Shown: positions 16,487 through 24,122 of the stretch, in pieces
How the letters are laid out: the number at the start of each line of letters is the position of its first letter
Numbering within the stretch: the first letter of the stretch is position 1
From: Muribaculaceae bacterium
GTDB taxonomy: Bacteria > Bacteroidota > Bacteroidia > Bacteroidales > Muribaculaceae
Direction of reading: 5' to 3'
DNA length: 35,411 nt
NCBI GenBank assembly: GCA_017621845.1
Contig: JAGASI010000064.1
Coordinates: forward strand, 1 to 35,411
Program-made: the position numbers and the translations under genes
Notes under the pieces: generated by a model
Database searches by the model: none
The model's input: the letters and a program-made list of their open reading frames with translations, nothing else
What the model was told of the DNA's origin: nothing

Positions 16487-17041
16487 GTGAAAAAAATCAT
16501 CCTGCTCATAATCCTGGGTTTTATCGCCATAGCTCTACTCGGCCTTACAATATCCCTTCAGCAAAATACCCTCATCGAATGGTGGAAACCATTGGCTGTA
16601 GCTGTAATACCGGCTACAATCTTAGGACTGTCATTCGCCGAAATATCAAGCCGCATCTCCGGTTGGTCAAACCGGACACTTAACATCATTGCCAGCGCGA
16701 CATTCTGGTTAATTGCCGCATTGGGATGTTTCTATGCCCTCAATTTCTTCGGCTCTGATACAGACAGCACCATCGACTGCCACGCCCGGGTCATAAACAA
16801 ATATACCGAAGAACATTACCGTCCACGCCGTATTTCACGCTACACTACTGTCCGGGGCCAAAAATACCGCGTATACTACATAAACCTACGGCTCCCTGAC
16901 GGCAAAAATAAAAAATTGGAAATCACAGCCACGCAATACATCAAAATCCGTAAAGGCAAATCCATCACACTAAAAATACAGAATGGCCTTTTCGGCATCC
17001 CCATAATAAAAAAAACAGTTTTACCGGAACTCCATGGATAA
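16487..17041 (+). CDS. Small membrane protein of unknown function
   Basis: A 184-residue protein I do not recognise. It starts with GTG at 16487, 9 nt after the lipoprotein stop, so it is probably the third gene of the uptake operon. Three hydrophobic segments are visible at about 4-24, 34-54 and 67-88 (last one ATFWLIAALGCFYALNFF). A basic beta-rich domain of about 95 residues follows (RVINKYTEEHYRPRRISRY, YRVYYINLRLPDGKNKKLEI, KGKSITLKIQNGLFG). The layout recalls DUF3592-like membrane proteins with a short soluble beta domain, but this is a resemblance only. There is no catalytic signature. It ends just before the promoter of the acyltransferase gene. Confidence 0.65.
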   Translation: MKKIILLIILGFIAIALLGLTISLQQNTLIEWWKPLAVAVIPATILGLSFAEISSRISGWSNRTLNIIASATFWLIAALGCFYALNFFGSDTDSTIDCHARVINKYTEEHYRPRRISRYTTVRGQKYRVYYINLRLPDGKNKKLEITATQYIKIRKGKSITLKIQNGLFGIPIIKKTVLPELHG

Positions 17042-17042
17042 T

Positions 17043-17073
17043 TTTGTTCCCGGCCTTATCTTTTGTACCTTTG
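17043..17073 (+). promoter_or_regulatory. Near-consensus promoter of the acyltransferase gene
   Basis: TTTG at 17043-17046, a 19-nt spacer and TACCTTTG at 17066-17073 match the Bacteroidetes housekeeping consensus exactly. The predicted start is near 17080, so the real gene start must be ATG at 17096 and not the upstream TTG at 17063. Confidence 0.85.
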
Positions 17074-17095
17074 TATCAACAAGATAACCTTGCCC

Positions 17096-18136
17096 ATGTC
17101 AGTCTCAATCCGTAACCACAATATCGACCTCATCAAATTTGTGGCGATGCTTGCCGTTATCGCTGCACATACATGTTATCCCGGCAAATACCAACTCTCG
17201 GGATGCTCGACACTTATCTATGACGCATCCTCACCAGCCATCCTCCTGTTTATAATGGCCAGTGGTTATCTCCTTTTGGGCCGACAAGACGCCTCCTATA
17301 GATATTCACTTGCCAAATGTATGAAAATCATCCGTATAGTTGTTATATGGACCATAATTCTTACACTTCCAACTACCATTACCGCCGAGCTCACCGGATG
17401 GCATGTCAATCTTAAAATCGTTATATCCCAGTGCTTTATAGATTGTACGTTAGGCTTACTTGGATTAAATCGATTCTATTTCTGGTACTTTGGTGCCATG
17501 ATTTTCATTTTCCTTCTGTATCCCCTGCTAAACAAAGTATATAACAACCCGAGACAATTCAAAATCCTTATGTCCGGACTATTAATCCTCCAGACAATCA
17601 TATTTACCGTACAATTTATATTAGTCCTCACCGATATCACGACCTATCCCTTAGAGTATTATATTCCTCAGTCATTGAGGATATGGAACTGGGTATTCTA
17701 TTTTTGTCTCGGAGGCTTGTTTAAAAAGCCCGATTTAATAAGATTACCTGCCAGGTTATTCTCTTTTCTGGGCTTATCTATATGCATGATTATCGCAATT
17801 GGATCATTATGGATGACCCAAGATTTTTTTCACTGTCCCAATTTTGAATTTTATTACTCTTCAATCTTTATAATTTTATACACGACATCAACCTTCGGGT
17901 ATCTCCTGAAAGTCAATATCATTTACCCCAAAATCATCGATAACGCGGCTCAACTATTTCTGCCGGTATATCTTCTACAATACTGGGTTATAGGGCTCAT
18001 CGAAAACACGGTCCCAATACAATCCTTCGGCAAATTAGCGCCACCGGTTGTATGGTTAATGGCTGTCATCCTGACCGTCACTCTATCCTACATCCTGATG
18101 AAAATACCACTCGTCAAAAAAATCACCCATTTTTAA
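17096..18136 (+). CDS. Acyltransferase-3 family membrane protein (OafA/WecH-like)
   Basis: About 346 residues from the ATG at 17096. It has about ten hydrophobic segments and the family start RNHNIDLIKFVAMLAVIAAHTCY, with the conserved His in IAAHT and the Asp in NIDLIK. FLLYPLLNKVY and FYFCLGGLFKK are also typical. Members transfer acetyl or similar groups to surface sugars in the inner membrane. The start was chosen because a consensus promoter overlaps the upstream in-frame TTG. The stop codon overlaps that of the convergent SDR gene. It could O-acylate the glycan made with the neighbouring nonulosonate genes; this is inference from proximity. Confidence 0.85.
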   Translation: MSVSIRNHNIDLIKFVAMLAVIAAHTCYPGKYQLSGCSTLIYDASSPAILLFIMASGYLLLGRQDASYRYSLAKCMKIIRIVVIWTIILTLPTTITAELTGWHVNLKIVISQCFIDCTLGLLGLNRFYFWYFGAMIFIFLLYPLLNKVYNNPRQFKILMSGLLILQTIIFTVQFILVLTDITTYPLEYYIPQSLRIWNWVFYFCLGGLFKKPDLIRLPARLFSFLGLSICMIIAIGSLWMTQDFFHCPNFEFYYSSIFIILYTTSTFGYLLKVNIIYPKIIDNAAQLFLPVYLLQYWVIGLIENTVPIQSFGKLAPPVVWLMAVILTVTLSYILMKIPLVKKITHF

Positions 18137-18876
18137 ATCGCAGTCCAGCCGCCATCGGCAGCTATTATTTGTCCGGTAATATATTTAGCACCTTCTGATA
18201 CAAGAAATACACACAGCGGCGCTATGTCATCAGGATTTCCCATGCGCTTCATTGGACAGCGATGATTGTAATTTCTGACAAACTCTTCTCGTTGATGGTC
18301 CCATATACCTCCGGGACAAACACAATTGACCCTGACATTATCTTTCCCCAAGTAGGAGGCAAGATATCTTGTAAAATTGATAATTCCTCCTTTTACGGCA
18401 CAATATTCTACCGGAGACGTTCCACCGTAATCTTCATATATCGTAAAATCATTACCGACGATACCATAAATCGAGCCAAAGTTGACAATCGATCCTGACT
18501 TCTGCTCAACCATCACCTTGGCAATTTGTTGGTCAAGATAGAACACCGAATTAAGCTGCATGTTTATATTTTCAGCCCAATGTTCATACGGGTCATCTTC
18601 AAAGTGATATTTTCCCCAATCTTTGGTGTGAGGATATGCCGAATTAATCATTCCGTCAATCCTGCCATATTTCTCGAGGGTAAATTTTATTAATTCTTCT
18701 ATCGACGTGTTATCAAGGAGGTTGAGCTTAAATGTATCTTTGTCATAGTCTGTCTCACAGCTTATATCGGCGTCAATCACTGTCACGCCTGCATTTTTAA
18801 GCTCTTTTACTATTTCTTTACCGATAAGCCCGCGACCGCCGGCCACAATAACTATTTTATTTTCAAGATTCCACAT
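18133..18876 (-). CDS. Short-chain dehydrogenase/reductase (PtmA-like)
   Basis: About 247 residues from the ATG at 18876 (MWNLENKIVIVAGG). An upstream TTG at 18897 would overlap the preceding gene by 14 nt and adds nothing to the fold. It has the SDR glycine motif AGGRGLIG, the NSAYPH segment, catalytic Ser in NFGSIYG, YxxxK in YCAVKGG, and a normal SDR C-terminus (GQIIAADGGW). The NSAYP...DWG stretch resembles PtmA, an SDR of the Campylobacter legionaminic acid/flagellin glycosylation locus. It is the third gene after the cytidylyltransferase and the Gfo/Idh oxidoreductase, 7 nt from the latter. The reaction is not known for certain; with PtmF it has been tied to supply of amino-sugar precursors. 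Confidence 0.82.
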   Translation of the reverse strand: MWNLENKIVIVAGGRGLIGKEIVKELKNAGVTVIDADISCETDYDKDTFKLNLLDNTSIEELIKFTLEKYGRIDGMINSAYPHTKDWGKYHFEDDPYEHWAENINMQLNSVFYLDQQIAKVMVEQKSGSIVNFGSIYGIVGNDFTIYEDYGGTSPVEYCAVKGGIINFTRYLASYLGKDNVRVNCVCPGGIWDHQREEFVRNYNHRCPMKRMGNPDDIAPLCVFLVSEGAKYITGQIIAADGGWTAI

Positions 18877-18883
18877 AATATTT

Positions 18884-19813
18884 TTATTGTAACGCAATTT
18901 TCAACACATTAAAAGCATCAGTCACATCATTAAACGACTTGCAACCATTATTCACCACCTGCCTTATAAAATATTCCATTTGTAACCTATAAGTCATAGC
19001 GATAGTCGTCTCGTCAGAAAAGATTACATTACCACGACTGTCTTTTATAGAGTTGGATGACAAGTCGACTTCCCATGTATCTTCATCAAACACAATTTCC
19101 ATAGTGCGCTTATAATCACGACGATAATAATTCAATACCACATTAGCACAGAAATTGTTATACCCCAACAGATAGTTGGCATAATCAACAGCCTTTATGC
19201 CCAACGATGATTGACTCTTCATTGTAGCCCTCACCATGTCAGGCATCCCAAAAAGCCAATAAGCATAATCCAACTCGTGTATCAAGTCAAGGTGTACACC
19301 GCCACCAAGCTCCGGTATGGCACTATAGCACTTTTTATAGTCGGTAGCAGGCCGCCAATCGGGTAAATATGACCCACAATATATATTCACTTCATTAATG
19401 CGTGACCTTAATCCCGATTGTTCATCATCAAGTTGACATTTTAAATATCTAAGACATCCAAGAAATCTTAAATTGCACGCCACATAAGTTGGCAATCCAG
19501 ACTTTATAATACGTTCCAACGTCGTTACTGAAGACAATGATTGGAACAACGGTTTTTCAATGAACAAAGGGCAACCTATACCGATAGCCCTTTCCAGCAC
19601 TTCAGCATGAAGAGAGGTCGGATTGGAAATTAACACAAAGTCAGGCTGAATTGCCTCCGCTTCACCCCAATCATATACATCTTCAACCAAATCAATATGC
19701 CTTGAGTTGCGGGAGCTACGTAATGCGTATATATCCACTCCTTCTTCAATCTGCCGGAGTGCCGCAATATGTTTTTGAGCAATCGAGCCTAAGCCCACTA
19801 TCAAAACCTTCAT
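18884..19813 (-). CDS. Gfo/Idh/MocA family oxidoreductase (PtmF-like)
   Basis: A 309-residue NAD(P)-dependent oxidoreductase. It has an N-terminal Rossmann fold (KVLIVGLGSIAQKHIAAL), the EKPL motif in LFIEKPLFQ, and the C-terminal alpha/beta domain with GGGVHLDLIHELDYAYWLFG, where conserved His residues sit at the active site. The length is slightly short for the family but complete. It lies 2 nt after the cytidylyltransferase and 7 nt before the SDR gene. That order (CMP-sugar synthetase, Gfo/Idh, SDR) resembles the ptmB-ptmF-ptmA group of legionaminic acid loci. The substrate is probably a sugar or nucleotide sugar; this is inferred from context only. Confidence 0.85.
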   Translation of the reverse strand: MKVLIVGLGSIAQKHIAALRQIEEGVDIYALRSSRNSRHIDLVEDVYDWGEAEAIQPDFVLISNPTSLHAEVLERAIGIGCPLFIEKPLFQSLSSVTTLERIIKSGLPTYVACNLRFLGCLRYLKCQLDDEQSGLRSRINEVNIYCGSYLPDWRPATDYKKCYSAIPELGGGVHLDLIHELDYAYWLFGMPDMVRATMKSQSSLGIKAVDYANYLLGYNNFCANVVLNYYRRDYKRTMEIVFDEDTWEVDLSSNSIKDSRGNVIFSDETTIAMTYRLQMEYFIRQVVNNGCKSFNDVTDAFNVLKIALQ

Positions 19814-19815
19814 TG

Positions 19816-20523
19816 TCAGAGTATAATTCGTTTAGTATCAACCAGATAAGATAAATAGTCATAGTCTGAAGGCTCATCCAGGTCAAAACACACATGGTTC
19901 ATGACAAATATCAGCGATTTATCTGTAACCGCCCGTGGATGCTCCTGCTCAAATATCGAACGACGATAGACATATATCGACGCATTCATATCATAAACCT
20001 TGGGAGCACTCTGTCGAGTTGTATATTTGCCTCCAAGCACGACATTATAATATCCCTCATCGTTCATCTGCACCATATTGAAGTAAGGATTGCGGGCACA
20101 GGGATTTACCGAAAAAATTGTCAATGCCTCGGGGTTCTCTTCCATGATTTTGACACACTGTTCGATATCATCGAGAGTACGTATTGGTGAAGTGACATCA
20201 AGATCCAGAACCATGTCATAACGCTTACCATAACATTTTTCAGACCATAGCAACGCATCTTTAATCGCATCCGGCTTACCACACGTGTCATTGGCCAGAT
20301 AGTCGGGACGTACATACTCGGTATCCAATCCACAACCACGTGCTACCTCACGTATCTTCTCAGAGTCGGTCGACAGCACCAGCTCTCCACCGTGTCGCTC
20401 GATATAAGCCTTGGCCGCCTTGATAGTATAATAAATCAGCGGATGTCCGCCTACCTGTTTAATATTCTTGCCGGGAATTCCCTTGGACCCGCCTCGGGCA
20501 CATATAGTTATCAATAAATTCAT
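19816..20523 (-). CDS. CMP-nonulosonate cytidylyltransferase (NeuA/LegF-like)
   Basis: A 235-residue enzyme of the acylneuraminate cytidylyltransferase family. It starts with the CTP-binding motif ICARGGSKGIPGKNIK and has LSTDSEKI, VLDLDVTSPIR and DLDEPSDYDY near the end, all in canonical order; the length is normal. It activates a nonulosonic acid (sialic, legionaminic or related) with CTP to give the CMP-sugar used by glycosyltransferases. The Gfo/Idh and SDR partners favour a legionaminic-type (LegF/PtmB) rather than Neu5Ac substrate. It is the first gene of a three-gene operon with 2-nt and 7-nt gaps. A TATATTTG element at 20591-20584 on the minus strand may be its -7 box. Confidence 0.88.
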   Translation of the reverse strand: MNLLITICARGGSKGIPGKNIKQVGGHPLIYYTIKAAKAYIERHGGELVLSTDSEKIREVARGCGLDTEYVRPDYLANDTCGKPDAIKDALLWSEKCYGKRYDMVLDLDVTSPIRTLDDIEQCVKIMEENPEALTIFSVNPCARNPYFNMVQMNDEGYYNVVLGGKYTTRQSAPKVYDMNASIYVYRRSIFEQEHPRAVTDKSLIFVMNHVCFDLDEPSDYDYLSYLVDTKRIIL

Positions 20524-20583
20524 AGTCAGTCAAAATTCAGAAGTTTTTGGACCATCTAAATTACCACAATATCCCTACTCCAC

Positions 20584-20591
20584 CAAATATA
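20584..20591 (-). promoter_or_regulatory. Possible -7 element for the legF-like operon
   Basis: The minus strand reads TATATTTG about 60 nt upstream of the ATG at 20523. No -33 TTTG is found at the usual spacing. Confidence 0.3.
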
Positions 20592-20615
20592 ACAACCAAT
20601 TTCTCACGCATTTTT

Positions 20616-20645
20616 CATCATCCCTCATCATCCCTCATCTCTCAT
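20616..20645 (+). repeat. Short tandem repeat in the divergent intergenic region
   Basis: The decamer CATCATCCCT is present twice in tandem, followed by the related CATCTCTCAT. It lies in the 233-nt region between the legF-like operon and glgB. No gene is visible there. Confidence 0.6.
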
Positions 20646-20701
20646 GGCTACAACAACAAGTAAAAATAGTTAAATGGCAACTAAATATGGGAATTTATTA
20701 T

Positions 20702-20709
20702 TAGATTTG
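20702..20709 (+). promoter_or_regulatory. Possible -7 element for glgB
   Basis: TAGATTTG matches TAnnTTTG, about 47 nt upstream of the ATG at 20757. The -33 region lacks TTTG. Confidence 0.4.
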
Positions 20710-20756
20710 CGTTAGGAAACGTCACCTATAGGCTAACAAAACTCATAACACAGCAC

Positions 20757-22898
20757 ATGAAGACAACAGATAAGGCTTCCAAAGCCACTAAGTCACCCAA
20801 AAGCACTAAGTCTACTACCGGCACACACGTTGCCAAGGCAACCATGTCAGGAAGTGCCATAAAGAAAACTCGCGCCATCAAGCCCCAGGTATTGAATATC
20901 ATCAAAAATGACCCGTGGCTCGAGCCGTATGCCGACGCCATCACCGGTAGACATAATGACTATTTATCCAAAAAAGCCGACCTGTGCTCAGCCTCCGGCA
21001 CGCTTGATGAGTTTGCCAATGCCCACCGCTACTTTGGATTGCATCGCCTTGACGACGGTCGATGGGTATTCCGCGAATGGGCCCCAAATGCCACCGATAT
21101 TACCCTGTCAGGTACCTTCAATGATTGGAAACGCAATGACAAGAACTACATGCTCACTCCCAAGGATAACGGCGTGTGGGAGGGCATATTCCCTGCCGAT
21201 GCCTTACATCATGGCGACCTGTATAAAATGATTGTATGCTGGGACGGTGGCGAGGGTGAACGTATCCCTGCCTACGCCACACGTGTGGTACAGGACGATG
21301 TCACCAAAATATTCTCGGCTCAAGTATGGGCACCAGAGACCTCCTACCAATGGGAGAACGACAAGTTCACCCCTGACACCAAGCCATTGCTCATTTATGA
21401 ATGTCATATAGGTATGGCTCAGGACCGCGAGGGAGTTGGAACATACGCCGAATTCCGCGATAATATCCTTCCTCGCGTGGCAGCCGACGGCTATAACGCC
21501 ATACAGATTATGGCCATTCAGGAACACCCCTACTATGGATCTTTTGGTTACCATGTCTCGAGTTTCTATGCCGCCTCGAGCCGTTTTGGAACTCCCGAAG
21601 ACCTAAAGTCGCTCATCGACCGCGCCCACGCCCTTGGTGTAGCTGTCATCATGGATATTGTTCATTCCCACGCCGTCAAGAACGAGGTTGAAGGTCTCGG
21701 ACGCCTTGACGGCTCTTATAACCAGTACTTCTATGGTGACGGCCGACGTGAACATCCGGCATGGGATTCACTATGCTTTGACTACGGCAAGAATGAGGTG
21801 TTGCACTTCCTGCTCTCCAACTGCAAATACTGGTTGGAAGAATACCGTTTTGACGGTTTCAGGTTTGACGGCGTGACTTCGATGCTATATTATAATCATG
21901 GTCTCGGTCAAGCCTTTGGTGGCTATGGTGACTACTATAACGGTGGCCAAGACACCAATGCTATCACCTACCTGACCCTTGCCAACCGCCTGATACACGA
22001 TGTCAATCCCCACGCCATCACCATCGCCGAAGAGATGAGCGGCATGCCCGGTCTGGCAATGCCTGTCGAGGACGGAGGCATCGGATTTGACTACCGCATG
22101 GCTATGGGAGTCCCCGACTATTGGATCAAGACCCTAAAGGAAAAGAAAGACGAGGACTGGCACCCAACTTCTATATTCTGGGAGCTTACCAACCGACGTG
22201 CCGACGAGAAAACAATATCATACGTCGAGAGTCATGACCAGGCTCTTGTTGGCGACAAGACCATAATCTTCCGTCTCATCGATGACCACATGTACTGGCA
22301 CATGATGATGGGTGACGATGACGCCGTGGTGGCCCGTGGCCTGGCTCTGCACAAAATGATACGCCTGGTGACAGCCGCTACAATCAACGGTGGTTACCTC
22401 AACTTCATGGGCAACGAGTGGGGACATCCCGAGTGGATTGATTTCCCGCGCGAGGGCAACGGCTGGAGCTACAAATATGCCCGCCGACAATGGAATCTCG
22501 TGGACAATCCCAACTTGAAATACCACCTGTTGGGTGAGTTTGACGAAGAAATGATCCACACCATCTCCAAAGTTTACAACTTCCAGGCGCTGCCTGTACG
22601 TAAACTATGGGAACATGACGGTGACCAAGTACTGGCCTTCATGCGTGGCGACTTGGTATTTGTATTCAACTTCTCGCCCACCAACAGCTACACCGGCTAT
22701 GGCATCCTGACCCCTCCGGGTAAATACAAAACCGTGTTCACCACCGACGAACCCCGCTTTGGCGGTTATAACAACGCTCCAGCCGGCGTCGACCACCTCA
22801 CCATCCACGACAAGCTATATGCCCCAGCCGGCGTCGAGTGGCTCAAGCTATACCTTCCCGCACGCACAGCCATCGTCCTGAAAAAATCTCGTCGCTAA
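20757..22898 (+). CDS. glgB: 1,4-alpha-glucan (glycogen) branching enzyme, GH13_8 type
   Basis: A 713-residue enzyme that cuts alpha-1,4 chains and forms alpha-1,6 branches in glycogen. Residues 1-45 are an unusual Lys/Thr/Ser-rich tail. A CBM48 domain follows (FREWAPNATDITLSGTFNDW, about 105-124), then the GH13 barrel: MDIVHSH, nucleophile Asp371 in RFDGVTSMLYYNHG, acid Glu425 in IAEEMSGMPG and Asp494 in ESHDQALVGDKT. The wording of these motifs is closer to eukaryotic GBE1 and starch branching enzymes (subfamily GH13_8) than to the E. coli GlgB subfamily, as is usual in Bacteroides. The C-terminal beta domain ends ARTAIVLKK. It stands alone on the plus strand with no other glycogen genes nearby. 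Confidence 0.95.
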   Translation: MKTTDKASKATKSPKSTKSTTGTHVAKATMSGSAIKKTRAIKPQVLNIIKNDPWLEPYADAITGRHNDYLSKKADLCSASGTLDEFANAHRYFGLHRLDDGRWVFREWAPNATDITLSGTFNDWKRNDKNYMLTPKDNGVWEGIFPADALHHGDLYKMIVCWDGGEGERIPAYATRVVQDDVTKIFSAQVWAPETSYQWENDKFTPDTKPLLIYECHIGMAQDREGVGTYAEFRDNILPRVAADGYNAIQIMAIQEHPYYGSFGYHVSSFYAASSRFGTPEDLKSLIDRAHALGVAVIMDIVHSHAVKNEVEGLGRLDGSYNQYFYGDGRREHPAWDSLCFDYGKNEVLHFLLSNCKYWLEEYRFDGFRFDGVTSMLYYNHGLGQAFGGYGDYYNGGQDTNAITYLTLANRLIHDVNPHAITIAEEMSGMPGLAMPVEDGGIGFDYRMAMGVPDYWIKTLKEKKDEDWHPTSIFWELTNRRADEKTISYVESHDQALVGDKTIIFRLIDDHMYWHMMMGDDDAVVARGLALHKMIRLVTAATINGGYLNFMGNEWGHPEWIDFPREGNGWSYKYARRQWNLVDNPNLKYHLLGEFDEEMIHTISKVYNFQALPVRKLWEHDGDQVLAFMRGDLVFVFNFSPTNSYTGYGILTPPGKYKTVFTTDEPRFGGYNNAPAGVDHLTIHDKLYAPAGVEWLKLYLPARTAIVLKKSRR

Positions 22899-22945
22899 AC
22901 TACGACGACACAGACTCAGAACACAAACAAATACCGTATCGACGG

Positions 22946-23605
22946 CTATACTTGGCGCGTCAGCACAAATCGGTCACCATCAAATATGAAGTCAATCATA
23001 TCCATGGCGGCAAGGCGTGTGACGGCGTCCTCGACACTGCGCATCGAGGCATGTATCTCACGTGCAAGCTGTTCGATACTCATGGCTCGGTCGGTTAGTG
23101 TGTCAAGTATGGATGTTACAAAATCATCGGCACTGTAATATAACGGTTCGTAGCCGGGGTTATCCCTCAGCCGCCAGGCCTCGACCATCAAGGGATGGGC
23201 GGTGATGTTCTCGTCTTTAACCCTGTAATATGCCTTGGTGACTCCCCCTCCCTCGTCAACCATCACGGGACGATGGGTGGCCCGCTGTATTTCGGCACAT
23301 ATCACAATTACTCCATAATCTACATTATAGGCCTTGAAGTCGACATGACAAGCCGGATGACAATACATACTCGCCGCCTGTTCCACGACATAGATATCTT
23401 CCTCGTTGCGCACTCCGGCAATCACACCGTTATCCTTGACTCCTATAAGAAGACGTCCTCCCGAATTATTGGCAAATGCCGACACCGACCGGGCTATCTT
23501 ACGGGCATCATTAATCAGGTACTTGAAGTCCTGGTTTACATGTTCGCCCTGCTCGACAAGACGCTGTATATAATAACGGCCTCTTACAGCCTTGACGTCC
23601 TTCAT
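22946..23605 (-). CDS. AlbA_2 (Schlafen-like) domain protein with winged helix
   Basis: A 219-residue protein. The N-terminal part has the AlbA_2/divergent AAA_4 pattern: EHVNQDFKYLI, then ARSVSAFANNSGGRLLIGVKDNG at about 38-60 and RATHRPVMV, VTKAYYRVKDEN later. The last 60 residues (MSIEQLAREIHASMRSVEDAVTRLAAMDMIDFI) look like a winged helix. This combination is common in putative transcriptional regulators. It is the last gene of the mtnN-luxS operon: the luxS stop and this ATG share one base (TAATG), so translation is probably coupled. Whether it regulates methyl-cycle or AI-2 genes is unknown. It ends 47 nt from the convergent glgB stop, with no clear terminator between. Confidence 0.82.
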   Translation of the reverse strand: MKDVKAVRGRYYIQRLVEQGEHVNQDFKYLINDARKIARSVSAFANNSGGRLLIGVKDNGVIAGVRNEEDIYVVEQAASMYCHPACHVDFKAYNVDYGVIVICAEIQRATHRPVMVDEGGGVTKAYYRVKDENITAHPLMVEAWRLRDNPGYEPLYYSADDFVTSILDTLTDRAMSIEQLAREIHASMRSVEDAVTRLAAMDMIDFIFDGDRFVLTRQV

Positions 23606-24087
23606 TACTCGGGATATGTGAGATGTCCGGGAGTAATATCTTTAAGGGTGCTGTCAATATAGCGTTTTGCCGCCCGGCGGGCTCCCTCAAGGTCATTGAA
23701 GGTATAGTTGCCACAGTCGCGGGCTGTAGCACCGGGAATTTCGCCATCAAATCCGGCGATAAACTCCATCATCTCCAACATCACAGGGGCAACGTCTTTT
23801 GATTCAAGATGTCCCTTGACGATAAAATAATTACCTGTACAGCACCCCATCGGGCCCCAATATATTGTCAGCCCGGCCCATACCGGATGGTTACGCAACC
23901 ACGTGGCGGCCAGATGCTCGATAGTGTGCAATACCTTAGGGTCAAGGGCCGGTTCGCGATTGGGAGCGGTCATGCGTATATCAAAGGTTGTCAACTCGTC
24001 ACCCGAGGGGGTGACATCACGGCGTGAAACATACACGCCGGGCTCAAGCATGAGATGGTTGATAGTAAAACTGGGTATTTTTTTCAT
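23605..24087 (-). CDS. luxS: S-ribosylhomocysteine lyase LuxS
   Basis: A 160-residue metalloenzyme that splits S-ribosylhomocysteine into homocysteine and DPD, the AI-2 precursor. The metal ligands are all present: His54 and His58 in HTIEH, and Cys125 in ARDCGNY. The catalytic Cys82 (GPMGCCTG) and Glu57 are also there, as is the substrate-binding Arg38 in FDIRMT. The length is normal. It follows mtnN by 35 nt, so the two successive steps from S-adenosylhomocysteine are encoded together, and it is coupled to the AlbA_2 gene downstream. The cell therefore should make AI-2. Confidence 0.97.
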   Translation of the reverse strand: MKKIPSFTINHLMLEPGVYVSRRDVTPSGDELTTFDIRMTAPNREPALDPKVLHTIEHLAATWLRNHPVWAGLTIYWGPMGCCTGNYFIVKGHLESKDVAPVMLEMMEFIAGFDGEIPGATARDCGNYTFNDLEGARRAAKRYIDSTLKDITPGHLTYPE

Positions 24088-24122
24088 AGTAGCACGAGAT
24101 ATAGTCTATTTTTAGATGCAAA

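Noticed and set aside
20616..20645. Tandem decamers as a CRISPR fragment
   Set aside because: The units are only 10 nt, contiguous without spacers, and no cas gene is near.
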